A stretch of 64,000 nt of DNA from Dasypus novemcinctus (lineage: Eukaryota > Chordata > Mammalia > Cingulata > Dasypodidae). Location of the stretch: assembly GCF_030445035.2 (NCBI RefSeq), contig NC_080689.1, positions 26,379,278-26,443,277 of the forward strand. The letters are read 5' to 3'. The notes beneath the pieces are model-generated. The model saw nothing but the letters and a program-made list of their open reading frames with translations, made no database searches and was not told the origin of the DNA. The position numbers were made by a program, and so were the translations under genes. This document shows, one piece after another, positions 10,246-22,218 of the stretch (position 1 is the first letter of the stretch; every line of letters starts with the position of its first letter).

Positions 10246-10811
10246 CTTTACTTAGCATTACCCAAATACATTTTGAAAAGGGAGGAGGCCACAAGTTTAT
10301 TACCTACAACTGCTTTGGTTATATGCAGAAGTTGCTGACAAGGCTTAAAAAAGCATTTTCTAATTGCTGAATGAGATGAGAAGTAAAAAGTAGAATTAAG
10401 AGAGTTGGTCAAAGCCATGAACTCTTTTTCCTTTTAATTTCAACAGACAGGGCATCCAGACCCATCAGAACTTTCAGGAACTCTTCCACAGGGCAATTGT
10501 GTTCCTAACTGACTGAATTTATTCAAGTGAACTTTATTTCTGTTTTTCCTGTGTTCTTGTCCTTTTTTGTATCCTGAGTCCCTAGCTGGGTAACTGGCAC
10601 ATAGCACTTGCTTAAAATATGTTGGTTAAGTTGCAATTAGAAGCATAAATATGGAAGAAATTTCTGCAACCCCAATGCGGGTCTCAGTGTAGCACACATT
10701 AGTTATAAATGGTACAATCAACCTCTTAGATTACTAATCAGATTGCATGCTTTGATTAATCCAATCAGTCATGCTTACTGTAGAAAAAGTTGGTATAAAG
10801 ATTTATGGTCT
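10246..10811. other. Unique AT-rich sequence, no gene or repeat recognised
   Basis: I see no exon-like frame, no tRNA-like segment and no family that I recognise here, downstream of the antisense L1 piece. Confidence 0.4.
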
Positions 10812-11219
10812 AGGGAAACAGATTTGGCTCAATGGATAGAGCATCCACCTACCACATGGGAGGTCCAGGGTTCAAACCCAGGGCCTCTTGACCCATGTGA
10901 TGAGCTGGCCCACGCAGTGCTGATGTGCACTAAGAGTGCCCTGCCACACAGGGGTGTCCCCTGCGTAGGGGAGCCCCACGCGCAAGGAGTGCGCCCCATA
11001 AGGAGAGCCATCCAGCACGAAAAAAGTGCAGTCTGCCCAGGAGTGGCACTGCACACACAGAGAGCTGATGCAGCAAGATGACACAACAAAAAGAAACACA
11101 GATTCCCGGTGCCACTGACAAGAATATAAGTGGACACAGAAGAACACACAGCAAATGGACACAGAAAGCAGACAACTGGGAGTAGCGGGGGTGTGGGGAA
11201 GGGGAGAGAGAGAAAAAAA
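10812..11219 (+). repeat. DAS-type SINE with 16-bp target duplication
   Basis: Head at 10814 with box B GGTTCAAACCC at about 10869. It is flanked by AAGATTTATGGTCTAG before (ending at 10813) and after (ending about 11234). Inserted in non-repetitive DNA. Confidence 0.9.
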
Positions 11220-11234
11220 AGATTTATGGTCTAG

Positions 11235-12090
11235 AAATAATGGGGATAGCTGAAGTTTAAATGGGAAAGTGCACAGGTGAATTTCAGAGACAGAAGGGCA
11301 GCTTATCAGAGAAGTCTGTAATTATTACTGATTAGATTGCTTTGTGCTGGGTCTATAATCAGTGAATTAGTTTCCTAATCATATGGAATAGTTCCTTGAA
11401 CCTACTGTATAGCATGGCCCCTGATCTGTACAAACATCTATCTTCTAGAGAATATAACATGTCTTTGCCTTTCTTTCTTGTGATAACAATAAAGTCCTAA
11501 AACTGATTTTTCCAATTCAAACTATAAGAGGAAGGTTACAGAGCCTAGAAATCATAGTTTCTAATTAGATTTTCATTAGATTTAAACATTTTTTTAAAAA
11601 CCCTAGTTGTATTTTAGCTTATTGGTCAAAGTCTTTTGGTTGGACTCTATTCAAATAATACAAAGATTAGGGGTGTCTGCATACATTTTCAATGTTTTAT
11701 TGTAGGTTTAAGCATGAGTTTTGCAGTGGAATGTGGTAACAGTACAAACCATATCTTTAAAAAGCATGTTTTAACTTATCCTCACATTTTCAAAATAAAT
11801 GATTTTTCAAAATGGTAGAACATGTTTTTAAAGAATATCATTTAAACCCATCTGTGCATGGTTTTTCTCATTTGCACATAATATTCTAAAATTCTTAAGC
11901 ACTCTGTATTCTTGTGTACTTTCAAGCTCTTGACACATACATGTTTATTAGTGTTGATTTGGCAGAGATTTTTACTTTCATTACTTAAAATATATTTCCA
12001 TTTTTTAGAGATGCCTATGGGCATAATTTAAATCTCACCAATAGCCAGTAGCTAGACTTTCTAAGTGGTTATCTATCTTCTTTTGTTTGA
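11235..12090. other. Unique AT-rich sequence, nothing recognised
   Basis: No splice-bounded coding potential and no known repeat family could be assigned. Confidence 0.35.
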
Positions 12091-12094
12091 AACA

Positions 12095-12290
12095 AGGTTT
12101 CCTCCACTTTGGCACTACTGGCATTTTGGGCTGGAAAATTTTTTGAGGGAGTGGGGTGGTGTCCTGTGCGGTGTAGGATGTTTAGCACCATCCCTGGTCT
12201 ACCCACTAGGTGTCAACAGCACTGCCAGTTATGACAGCCTTGTCTCTAGACATTGCCAAAATCACCCCCATTTGAGAACTACTTGTTTAA
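12095..12290 (+). mobile_element. MER5A-like hAT (Charlie) DNA-transposon fossil
   Basis: Shows the MER5 words TTGGCACTACTGGCATTTTG, GTAGGATGTTTAGCA and CTAGACATTGCCAAAATC, ending in TTTGAGAACTAC (TIR-like). Non-autonomous and old; typical length for this family. Confidence 0.75.
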
Positions 12291-12357
12291 ATCAAAACCT
12301 GTATTTTCTCCTCTGAGGAAACTTCTTTACCGTCTTTATATAAAAGGGTCCTGTATT

Positions 12358-12766
12358 AGGGAAGTGGATTTGGCTCAACTGATAGAGCGTCCGCCTACCA
12401 CATGGGAGGTCCAGGGTTCAAACCCAGGCCCTCCTGACCTGTGTGGTGAGCTGGCCCATGCGCAGTGCTGATGTGTGCAAGGAGTGCTGTGCCACACAGG
12501 GGTGTCCCCCGCACAAGGAGTGCGCCCTGCAAGGAGAGCCACCCTGCGCAAAAAATGTGCAGCCTGCCCAAGAGTGGCACCGCACACACACAGAGCTGAC
12601 ACAGAAAGATGATGCAACAAAGAGAGACACAGATTCCCTGTGCTGCTGACAAGAATGCAAGTGGACACAGAAAAACACACAGAGAATGGACACAGAGAGC
12701 AGACAACTGGGGTGGGGGTGGGAGGGCGGGGAAGGGGAGAGAAATAAATAAAAAATAAATCTAGAA
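12358..12766 (+). repeat. DAS-type SINE with target duplication
   Basis: The duplication AAAAGGGTCCTGTATT flanks it at 12342-12357 and about 12767-12782. The body lacks a short segment (CCCGCACAAGGAGTGCGCC), a deletion relative to sister copies. Confidence 0.9.
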
Positions 12767-12782
12767 AAAAGGGTCCTGTATT

Positions 12783-13211
12783 TGTTAACAGTAATCATCC
12801 TCTATGGACAAATATGAAAGGTTAACACACTGTTGTTAGGATACATTAAAAACCCATGTATGGAATGAGGCAAAACTATTTCAAAGGGAACTCTGAGGAA
12901 GTAAATATGTCTTTTTGGCTAAGCTGTCCTGTAATTATTAAAAGAAACTCAGCCATGGGTCATCTCTTCTTCTTTATAAATTCATTCACCATGAAGGAAT
13001 ATTAACTTCTAAAGGACATTTTCAGTAAAACCTAGGATGAAGTAGAGGTAACTGTATTTTCTGCATAAGGGAGTAAAACAAAAAACCTGTTTGAACTGCT
13101 CCTGTTGAAAATGTTTATAAATAAATATACACTATTATACCATTGTTAGCAAGTTATAAGCTTGGGATAAATTTCCAAGGCCACCCTTGGAAGTTGTTTT
13201 TCCAAACAAAT
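12783..13211. other. Unique sequence, nothing recognised
   Basis: Intergenic DNA between two SINEs. No exon signal seen. Confidence 0.35.
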
Positions 13212-13858
13212 TCCTCATATTGATTTTCCCCCCTCCCCTGCCCTGCTGTTTTTGCTGTGTCCATTCGCTGTGTGATCTTCTGTATCTCTCTCTCTCTCTT
13301 TTTTTTCCTCTCTTCTCTTCTCGTCTTTCCCCTCTAAGATTCACCAGGATTTGATCCTGGGGACCTCGGATGTGGAGAGAGTTTCCCTATCAATTGTGCC
13401 ACCTCAGTTCGTGGTCTCTGTAGTGCTTCACCTTGACTCTCCCCTAGTCTCTCTTTTGTTGTGTCATCATCTTGCTGCATGACTCACTTGCACAGGCACT
13501 CGGCTTGCCACGCGGGCACTTGACTTGCCACGCGGGCAGTGGCTCGCCATGCAGGCACTTACACAGGTTCTTGGCTTGCCGCTGCAGGCACTCGGCTCAC
13601 CACATGGACACTGGCTCACCACGTAGGAACTTGCGCATGGGCACTTGGCTTGGCACATGGGCACTTGGCGTGCCATGCAGGCACTTGGGCACGAGAACTT
13701 GGCTCACCATGTGGGCACTTGGCTCACCACATGGACACTCAGCTTGCCGTTCAGGCATGCTTTCTCTTCTTCTTTTTCACCAGGAGGCCCTAGGGATCAA
13801 ACCTGGGTCCTCCCACATGGTAGGCGGAGGCCCTATCACTTGAGCCATATCCGCTTCC
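13212..13858 (-). repeat. Long composite SINE with internal ~20-bp tandem array, antisense
   Basis: One tRNA-like module lies at about 13340-13410 (GATTTGATCCTGGGGACC) and the head at about 13785-13858. Between them, about 13490-13760 consists of imperfect repeats of a unit like GGCACTTGGCTCACCACGTG. The same subfamily occurs at 22636-23203 and 42312-42723 with shorter arrays. Open frames through the array are a by-product of the repeat. Confidence 0.8.
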
Positions 13859-14222
13859 CTCATACTGGCTGTTGTTGCCCTTTGTTTCTTTCATAAAAGG
13901 TTGAAATTGAGATGAAAACAAAATCTAGTTAACTGATTCTAGGTCATCCCTTGGCATGGCTGTCTCACTGGGACTCTGGGTTAGAAATGACCTCAGTAGG
14001 TCACATGAGGCAAAGGCTGGACTATCTGTGGGTACAAGTTCATGTTTGGATTGCTGTCTTTTATCTTTATAAAACATTACTCTAATCATTCCTGATAGTT
14101 CATATTTAGGGCATGAGTAATTCTTCAAAAGAACCCATCTAATTTTTTCTAAGCACATTCAGGATCAGTGATTGCTATAAATCCTATATAAGCCTAATCT
14201 CTTTAATGTATCATTGGGGGGT
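13859..14222. other. Unique sequence, nothing recognised
   Basis: No gene, RNA or repeat family could be assigned. Confidence 0.35.
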
Positions 14223-14766
14223 TGTAGCAGTTTGATATGGTTATGAATTCCAAAAATAGATATTGGATTGTTTGTAATCTGATCTGTACCTGGGCATGAT
14301 TGAGTTATGATTAGGGCGCTGGCATGATAAAAGGTATGGCAAAGAACAGCGTTGAGGGTTTTCTGATGCTAGAGTTTTTTTGTTGTTGTTGTCTTTATTT
14401 TTTTAATGTTACATTAAAAAAATATGAGGTCCCCATATTTGTACTTAGAGTTTTAATGTTGGAGTTTGATGCTGAAGACTTAAGCTGGAGCTCCAGGAAG
14501 TCAGCACTCAGAGGAAAGAGAAGCCAGCACCAGGAAGGAAGGAACTTGAACCCAGAGAAAAGCAAGCCCCAGGATCGTAGGAACCCAGGAAGCCTGAATC
14601 CTCGCAGATGTCGGCAGCCATCTTGCTCCAAATAGACTTTGGTGAGGGAAGTAACTTATGCTTTATGGCCTGGTATCTGTAAGCTCCTACCCCAAATAAA
14701 TACCCTTTATAAAAACCAACCAATTTCTGGTATTTTGCACCAGCACCCCTTTGGCTGACTAATACA
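14223..14766 (+). mobile_element. Solo LTR (ERV, 5-bp duplication class), copy 1
   Basis: Begins TGTAGCAGTTTGATATGG and ends GGCTGACTAATACA, with a polyadenylation signal AATAAATACCC at about 14695. Flanks GGGGT/GGGGC are an almost perfect 5-bp duplication, as made by ERV3/ERVL-type integrases. It has been interrupted by a short antisense L1-like 3' end (14379-14446). Sister copies: 19304-19936, 33321-33874 and, inverted, 31159-31904. Confidence 0.8.
14379..14446 (-). mobile_element. 5'-truncated L1-like 3' end inside the solo LTR
   Basis: 68 bases antisense to the tail of the element at 3551-4308 (shared AATGTTACATT and GACCTCATAT words), flanked by AGAGTTTT at 14371-14378 and 14447-14454. 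Confidence 0.75.
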
Positions 14767-17701
14767 GGGGCGATAACAAAAATTTTAAGAAAAAACAGTC
14801 TCTCCATGTTAGTGATTCACCATGGCTAACTGTTCACCCAGTCACTGCATAGTTTTACATTTGTGAGACTGAAAGACATAGAAGGGTATCATATTGTTTG
14901 GACAACAAATTGTATTAGCAGTTTCTATGTTGTTTCCACCTGGGGCACTCTGTATGGCAAGCACTCAAATATTACCTGATAAGATTCAGATTCACAATCA
15001 AGATCTAATTTCTGAAAACAGCTAAGCTTGTATTTATTGAGTGGCTAAGTACTGCAAGCAAACTCCCCTACCTCCCCTGCACATTGTTTGGTACTGTGGG
15101 GGAAGCCCTAGGAATTATGCTTAATTTCAGTAATGATCTAGGAAAGAGCCAGCCTCTGCCTAGGCCTGTTCAAGCATAATGCAGTATGTACTGCTCTCTC
15201 CAGGAATCCATTATTTCTATGGCAACTGGGTGACATCCACACGACGCCCTAAGTGTATAAAGCCCAAGCTTTTCAGCTCTAAGTCCCCAGCTAGAGAGAG
15301 AATACAGAACAGAATCGAGTCCCTGCAAAGTCACCCTGGACTGCACTTGAAAATCATACCCTCAGTCCTAATGCCTTACATTTGCTGTATTTTCATTTTA
15401 TGAAGTACTTTCAAATATATTATTCTATGATGGCCTCTTAGGTACATGTTCAAACCCTTTTCTAGAAATGAAAAAGAACTAATATCTACCGTATGCCTAC
15501 AGATCACATGTTGTGCTTAGACATACTGTTTAAATTAAGATCTCTCAGCAAATTAGAATAGGAGGATAAAGACCAAAGTTCATTATATGCCAAGAAGTTT
15601 GAGTTGTAATAATCAGATATGGAATTCAAGGAGGAAGATGTATTAATCTATGACCTACAATCATCTCTATAAGAGTGCTTGCCTATTTTTATTTCCTGAG
15701 AACTCCCCAGAGATAAGAAATATATAAAACAGCAGTGTAGACTAGTAGCACATACCTTATTAATATCGTTCCCTAGGTAGAGTACAGTAAAATATTTAAT
15801 TTTAAGAAACCATTTACTAAGCTCTCCATAAAATTACATTAAATGCTGACCATCTTTTGGGGGCTTATAAATCCAGTTTCACCTTGAAATACTATACTTC
15901 ATTCTGATCTTTAATTGCACAGAAGTAACTCTATTTCATTTCTTATTTTTGTAATTTTAATGAAGGGCTTAAGTTCAGTTTTTGGGGTAGGGATTTTCTT
16001 ATTCGGTGCCTTAAGTCAAGGCTTCCCAATCTGTTCCACATTCTGGCACGTCTGTATGAAGTGATTTGTGCATTTGTATGTCACTGAAAGTGACCAGCCT
16101 AAGAACTGGCTTCTTTGAGGGGAACAATTTCTCAGGCCCCTTGATGGGAAGTCTGATTGTTAGCCACCTCCCTGTTGTGTGCTTTGCTGCAAACCTGTGT
16201 TAAAACCTGCAGGTACACTTGGCAGATGGCTCTAGTTAGGGCAGCGTGAACTCCGCTGTAGCACCAAGAGTCAAGACTGGTTCTAAAAATCTATTTTAGA
16301 AGGTTAATGCCGTTTTCTCCTTCATTTCTGCTAAGGTCCCAGCCTAGTCAGTTCTGTTAACATAACAGAGCATTGTTTTGATAGCAAGTCAGAATGGGAT
16401 GCTGAGGTTGGCTTGCATATGTATTTTTTAAAATTTAAAGTGATAACATGAATTGATGCCTTTCCAAAAATACTGCTTACAGTCTACACTATTCAAGTGT
16501 CCTGAGGCTTAAACACATTGGTAATAGCTGACTGAAAACATCTTGATAATGATCATATTGGACAGCCTAGGAGATTTCCCAAAACCTTAACGAAAATAAT
16601 ACTTTGAAACGTGAATACCCTTCACTGAGGTGGTTTTGTTGATCAGTTTGTTATCCAATCTGGATAACATGTGAAACCTGTAGTGACTCTACTTGAAGTC
16701 TAGAGAAATACAAGAATATTTTTTCCACTTAGATCTTTGAGTTCCTGCCTAGACACACTGACAAACGTCCAGAGAAAATGTAACTGTACTTATTTTTCAA
16801 AATGCTAGTGTCCCATTAACCTAAGTGATAGTTGAAAATAAGCGTCTCATGGAAGGCAATTTTATGGCTGTAACTCTGACTCTAGCATGGCATCCTTTTC
16901 TACCTCAACTGTGCCAACACTGTCCTGGAGAATACATTAAAATTTCCTTTCAGGTAATGGTGAAAAATGGCCATAGATCTGGGTGATTCTGTAAGATAAA
17001 GCCTCCTTAACAGAGAATTAAAGAGAATGAAGACACCTGGATTGTCCTGTTTTAAGACTAGGAGTGCTCTGATAAGACCGGCTCACATTTTAATATCACA
17101 ACAAAACTCATTAAATGTTTTTTTTTTTTCCTTCAGGCTGACCTTTAATAACTAAACGTAAAAATCCCTCACAAATCAAGTTTCTCAGTAGCCAATAGCC
17201 TACAATGAAATTTTTTTCTTGCTCACATGATTTTTTTTTTCCCACTTATGGAAAGGTCCAGGTTCTTTCTCTGTTGTGACTTCTCTCAGTTGAGCCTTTA
17301 TGACAGAAAAAGGAACAGGCATTTTCCCTCATGCTCCTATCCCACCCCATTAAAAAGTAAAATTAATACATAACGTTTACTGTACTAAACATTCACTTTT
17401 GTGTTAGGTGAATTTCATTCACTCCAGGACAGTCAGAGTAAGAGACAGGCAAGCTGGGTTGGAGGCTGTCTCCCCACTGACAGTCCAAATTGTGCTGGGA
17501 GTGCCCACGGCTGTTAGAAACACAGAGTCTAGAAATTTACCTAAGGGTATGCAGTGCCTCGGCTGACCCAGCACCGCATCTGCTGGGCTACTCCACCAGG
17601 GCCAGCTCCAGCACTGGTCTTTAGTTCGAGGTAGAGGCACTGCTGTTATTTCCCAGGCAAGCGAGAAGCAGTGAGTAGCGAGCACTCCCTTAGACGGGTC
17701 T
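14767..17701 (-). other. DHX57: DHX57 3' UTR and downstream flank (boundary uncertain)
   Basis: This block starts right after the DHX57 stop codon (17702-17704) and carries no recognisable repeat. Minus-strand polyadenylation signal candidates are ATTAAA at 17144-17149 and 17089-17094, and AATAAA at 15688-15693 and 15033-15038. Which one is used cannot be decided from sequence. No frame resembles a neighbouring gene such as GEMIN6. Confidence 0.5.
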
Positions 17702-17845
17702 TCACTGTGTGGTGACAAGTTTCACAATCATGCTGATGATCCGGGATCCTCGAGGACATGTACAAAGATCTATGCTCGGGTTTTTAATCTTATCCTGAAG
17801 AAGCTGGTCAAGCTCGCAACGAAGTTCCTTTACTAATTCAGCCAC
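17702..17845 (-). CDS. DHX57: DHX57 last coding exon (C-terminus and stop)
   Basis: The acceptor TTTTAG precedes GTG GCT GAA. 47 residues follow, from VAELVKELRCELDQLLQDKI to VKLVTTQ, then TGA at 17702-17704. The amphipathic stretch at the start and the basic/Cys region (CTCPRGSR) match the C-terminal tail after the OB-fold domain of DHX57. The exon begins in phase 0 after the exon at 31966-32166. The intron before it is the largest in the window (about 14.1 kb) and holds an almost complete L1 and a CRIPT pseudogene. Confidence 0.95.
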   Translation of the reverse strand: MAELVKELRCELDQLLQDKIKNPSIDLCTCPRGSRIISMIVKLVTTQ

Positions 17846-19094
17846 CTAAAATAAAAGCCAGAATATAAGCAATACTTGGGGTAACAGGGCAGGATAGGTT
17901 AGTAGAGGGAAATACCCCAATTAAGACTATCATTATTCTGAATTTCTGGTGTTAATTTTAAATCTCATTAGGAGATCAAGCAAAACTAAAAACAGTTTTA
18001 TTCTTTTAAGTGCTAAGATTTCTTGATGCAACTCTAGAAACTCTGTCAGCTCTGTAATATAAATGGGGTTCATTAAAAAGGTCCTCGATCACCTTTCATT
18101 TAAAGAAAAGTGAAATCTGGAAGTATGGCTCTTGTGTTGTAGTCTCCATATTAAAGCCTGGGCAACTTCTACCATCCGCTCTGCAGGGAGTGCTTCCGCA
18201 TCTCTGACCCTGTCAGCAGTTTTCTGGGTGACCACCTGACACCTGCTGATATAAGATAAACAGCATCTCTCTCTCCTCTCCTCTTCCTACCTGGGTTTGT
18301 ACCCCTGTGAAAGTTAAATATACAACCCCCCAGTCCCCGCTCTGGCATGACCACCTGCTACAGCTCTACCATGTAACGGTGTGCCACGTCCACTGTAGCC
18401 TTTGCTCCCTGCATGTGCGGTTGAGCCGATGCTCCCGATGGGTTTCCCTGTGAGGCCTGCTGCTCCTTTCTCTTCCAGGACATGTGAGGACCAACCCACT
18501 TTCCTTTTATACATATCCGATATCACTCATCCTTGCTGCACCTGACTGTCCATATGAAGAACCTTCCTCACACATGCTCCAAGAGAGAGAAGCAGGAAGG
18601 TGGAAAGAGTGGGGATCAGACACATTAAAATAAAAATCTCTTTGGCTTTGGGGTACATGTTATGGAAATGTATCCAGGTTTTCAAAGGCATTTTGCTCAT
18701 GCTGACGTAGTAGTGGACTGCAGATGGCGTCCCAACATCTGTTCTCTCCTCCTCCACTTGCTGCCACCTGTGCATTTTGCACCCTGATCTGACTCAGACA
18801 GGTTCATGCCACAAGCCTAGCCTTGCCAGAGTCAGCAGCTCAGGTAAGCCAGCCTTAGTAGTCAGTCCTTGGTATTCCTTGGGCCACAGGAATTGCGTTA
18901 GGAGAGGAGGTTTGAAGGAGCTTTTAGGAAAGAAGGCTCTGTCTTCCCTTCTGGATGGTGTATTGCATCGAAGTGAAGCCAGGAGTTACTGTAGCCATCT
19001 TGTTACCACAAGGCTAGTGAGGCTTTTGTCATCATCAGGCAAAACAATCTTGCCTGGAAGACACAGTCTCTCTCTCTCTCTCTTTGTCTCTCAT
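17846..19094. other. DHX57 last intron, non-repetitive part
   Basis: Intron sequence next to the final exon. There is a (TC)n run at about 19068-19084 at the border with the L1. Nothing in it resembles an exon or a known repeat. Confidence 0.4.
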
Positions 19095-19303
19095 TTGCAT
19101 ACCATACAGTCCATCCAAAGTGTATAATTAATGGCTCTCAGTATAATCACGGAGATTCATCACTCCAATCAATTTGAGAACATTTTCTTTGCTCCAAAAA
19201 AGAAAAGTCCCATACCCCTTTTACCCCATTATTGCCACTTGGCGTTGGTGAGGTACCTTCCTTACAAATGTTGAAAGAATATTAAAATATTACTGTTCAC
19301 TAT

Positions 19304-19936
19304 TGTGGCAGTTTGATATTGTTTATGAATTCCAAAAATAGATACTGGAATATGTTTGTGAACTGGTCTGTCCCTCTGGGCATATTAGATTGGACTGGAT
19401 TCAGAGGTTTCATTTTCATTCGATTAAATGATTAAGTCTTTGATTGGGCCATGTCAGTAGGACTCACAGAGAAACAGCACTACAGAGAAGGGAGGTTGGA
19501 GTTTTGATATTGGAGCCCTGGGAAGTAAACACACAGAGACAGATATGTGAGGAAGGAGAGAAGGCTCCATTAGCACAGCAGAGGCCCTGGGAAGAGAGAT
19601 GAGTCATTAGCCTGATAGTCTACAGCTCTCATGAAGAGAGCAGAGCAGCTGAGCATGGAGAGAAATGAGCCCCGGGAGAGAGAGAGAATTATCCCAGTCT
19701 ACAGCTGATACTGGAGAAGCTGGGACCATGGAACCTTAAGAGGAAGATGAAGCCTGAACTTTTGGCAGACATTGGCAGCCATCTCGCTCCAACACATGGC
19801 TACAGACTTTGGTAAGGGAAATAATTTATGCTTTATGGCCTGGTAACTGTAAGCTTCTGCCCCAAATAAATACCCTTTATAAGAGTCAACAGATTTCTGG
19901 TATTTTGCATCAGCACCCCTCTGGCTAACTAATACA
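19304..19936 (+). mobile_element. Solo LTR copy 2, perfect 5-bp target duplication
   Basis: Starts TGTGGCAGTTTGATATTG and ends AACTAATACA. The flanks are ACTAT at 19299-19303 and 19937-19941. Removing the LTR and one duplication rejoins the L1 3' text ACTGTTCACTAT|ATTC, matching the uninterrupted L1 at about 1368-1385. This is the longest copy (633 bp), with a complete central part and AATAAATACCC near 19866. Confidence 0.9.
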
Positions 19937-20819
19937 ACTATATTCTATAATTTTTGCATTCCCCTCCCCTCCCCCCATATACCACCCTATTATTAATACC
20001 TTATAATACTGATGCACATTTATGTTATTTTATGGAATAGGTAAAAATTTGTACTACTTACCACATTCATCATCTGCAAGAAGGTTCACTATGTTATACA
20101 GTCCCACGTTTCATCCTGTGGTTTACCTTCTAGTGACATACACAACCCAAAAGTCTCCTTTCAACCACAATCACACACATTCAGCATTGCTAATTACACT
20201 CATAATAATGGCTACCAATACCTCTATACATTTCCAAACATTTACAATCAGCCTTATTGAAAAATCTGCACAAATTAAGCCTCAGCTCCCCATTCTCTAC
20301 CATCATTCTGTCTCCTGGTAACCTAATTCTAGATATTGACTCCATGAGTTTGCCTATTATACTTAGTTAAAATTAGTGAGATCATACAATATTTGTCCTT
20401 TTGTCTCATTTATTTCATGCAACATAATGTCCTCAAGGTTAATCTATGTTGTTGCATGCCTCAGGACTTCATTTCTTCTTACAGCTGAGTAATATTGCAT
20501 GATATGTATATAGCACACTTTGTTTATTCCTGCATCTTTTGATGGCCCTTGGCTTGTTTCCCTCTTTTGGGAATTGAGAATAATGCTGCTATGAATATCG
20601 GTGTGCAGATGTCTGTTCACATCCTTGCTTTCTGTTTTCAGTATATACTTAGCAGCAGGATTGGTGGATCATATACGGCAGTTTCATACTTAGCTTCCTG
20701 AGGAACCTCCAAACTGTCTTCCACAGAGACGGTGCTACTACCTACATTCTCACCAGCAGTGAATAAGTGCTCCTATTCTCTGTCTCCTTTCCAACACTTG
20801 TAGTTTTCTGTTTTTTGTG

Positions 20820-21258
20820 GGGTTTTTATCTTAAAACACACAATTTTTAATGTAAACATCTATGTAATGCCTTAAAATTTCAAAGCAAAAAGTAAAATCA
20901 TATAGAAAGCCAGAAACTTCAATACAACTAGACAGGTGTTTGCTTGTAGTTTTTGATATCCAAAACCTTTTTCCACACATTGCACAGATGCCCTTTTTGT
21001 AGGCACAGCCCTGACAGTAATGAGAACCTGGTTGGTGCACAGAACTTTTACAAATTCTGTAACTGGAGAACTTATTCTTTCCACATGGATCAAAGCTTGC
21101 TTTCTTTGAAGTCAAAGCTTTGTTTTCATTCAGCTTTCTTCCACCAGTTTCTGTGGTATTCCTTGCACAACCTTTCCAAGTATCTGCAGTGATGACAGTA
21201 CCAAGTTTCTTTTCACATTTCTTGCACACCATCTTTTTTTCTGGCGGTTCTCTTAGCC
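20820..21258 (-). pseudogene. CRIPT: CRIPT processed pseudogene
   Basis: The minus-strand ATG at 21230-21232 starts a frame that aligns with CRIPT (PSD-95-associated and spliceosome-linked protein of about 101 residues) without introns. It begins MVCKKCEKKLGTVITADTWK and keeps QPGSHYCQGCAYKKGICAMC. One base is missing in an A-run just after ICAMCGK, so the frame leaves the family there. The family's ending and stop follow in another frame, with TAG at 20928-20930 (305 bases instead of 306). One zinc-ligand Cys has become Tyr (SYRICKS). The flanks share CTGTTTTTT at 20808-20816 and 21258-21266. It sits inside the antisense L1 of the last DHX57 intron, same strand as DHX57. Confidence 0.93.
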
Positions 21259-21381
21259 TGTTTTTTTTTTTTTTAAGTGACCATTCTAGTAGGTGTGAAA
21301 TGTTATCTCATTGTGGTTTTAATTTGCATTTCCACATTAAATTAGTGATGTTGACCATGTCTTCATGTGTTTTTTATTTTT

Positions 21382-21807
21382 TTTATTTTAAAGATTTATT
21401 TTATTTCTCTCCCCTGCCCCAAGTTGTCTGTTCTCTGTGTCCATTTGCTGCATGTTCTTCTTTGTCCGCTTCTGTTGTTGTCAGCGGCATGGGAATCTGT
21501 GTCTCTTTTTATTGCGTCATCTTGCTGCTTCAGTTCTCTGTGTGTGCAGTGCCATTCCTGGGCAGGCTGAACTTTCTTTCACACTGGGCAGCTCACCTTA
21601 TGGGGCTTTCATGCTGGGCAGCTCTCCTTAAGGGGCGCACTACTTGTGCGTGGGGGGCACCCCTGTGTGGCATGGCATGGCACTCCTTGTGTTCATTAGC
21701 ACTGCACGTGGGCCAGCTCCACACGGGTCAAGGAGGCCCAGGGTTTGAATTGCGGACCTCCCATGTGATAGGCGGACGCTTTATCCATTGGACCAAGGCC
21801 GCTTCCC
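21382..21807 (-). repeat. DAS-type SINE, antisense (first of a serial pair)
   Basis: Full copy carrying a small internal duplication: CTGGGCAGCTC(A/T)CCTTA occurs twice at about 21584-21631. The L1 target TTCATGTG precedes it. Confidence 0.85.
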
Positions 21808-22218
21808 TGTTTTTTTTTTAAGGAATTTTTATTTATTTATTTATCCCCCCCTCACCCTGAGTTGTCTGCTCTGTGTCCATTCACTGTGTGTTCTTCCTTG
21901 TTCACCTGCATTCTTCTCAGCAGCACCCAGAATCTATGTCTCGTTTTGTTGTGTCATCTTGCTGCATCAGCTCTCCATATGTGTGGCACCATTCCTGGGC
22001 AGGCTGCGCATTAGGAGAGGTGGCTCTCCTAATGGGGCACACTCCTTGCGCGTGGGGCTCCCCTATGCGGGGGACACCCCTGTGTGGCATGGCACTCCTT
22101 GCGTGCATCAGCACTGTGTGTGGGCTAGCTCACCACATGGGTCAGGAGGCCCTGGCTTTGAACCTTGGACCTCCCATGTGGTACGTGGATGCCCTATCTG
22201 TTGGGCAAATCCATTTCC
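21808..22218 (-). repeat. DAS-type SINE, antisense (second of a serial pair)
   Basis: Follows the previous head directly and is itself followed by TTCATGTGCTTTTT, a repeat of the L1 target seen before the first SINE. Confidence 0.85.

Noticed and set aside
13472-13843. Frame with His/Gly/Thr/Leu repeats that looks like a repetitive protein
   Set aside because: It is a translation of the tandem array inside a composite SINE. The frame is not kept in the sister copies.
15000-17700. A second gene, such as GEMIN6, next to the DHX57 3' end
   Set aside because: No frame or splice-bounded block on either strand resembled it.
21120-21821. Longest open frame in the window (233 codons, plus strand)
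   Set aside because: It reads through the reverse of the CRIPT pseudogene, L1 text and an antisense SINE. Similar Cys/Ser/Leu-rich products recur at each antisense SINE, so it is a repeat by-product.
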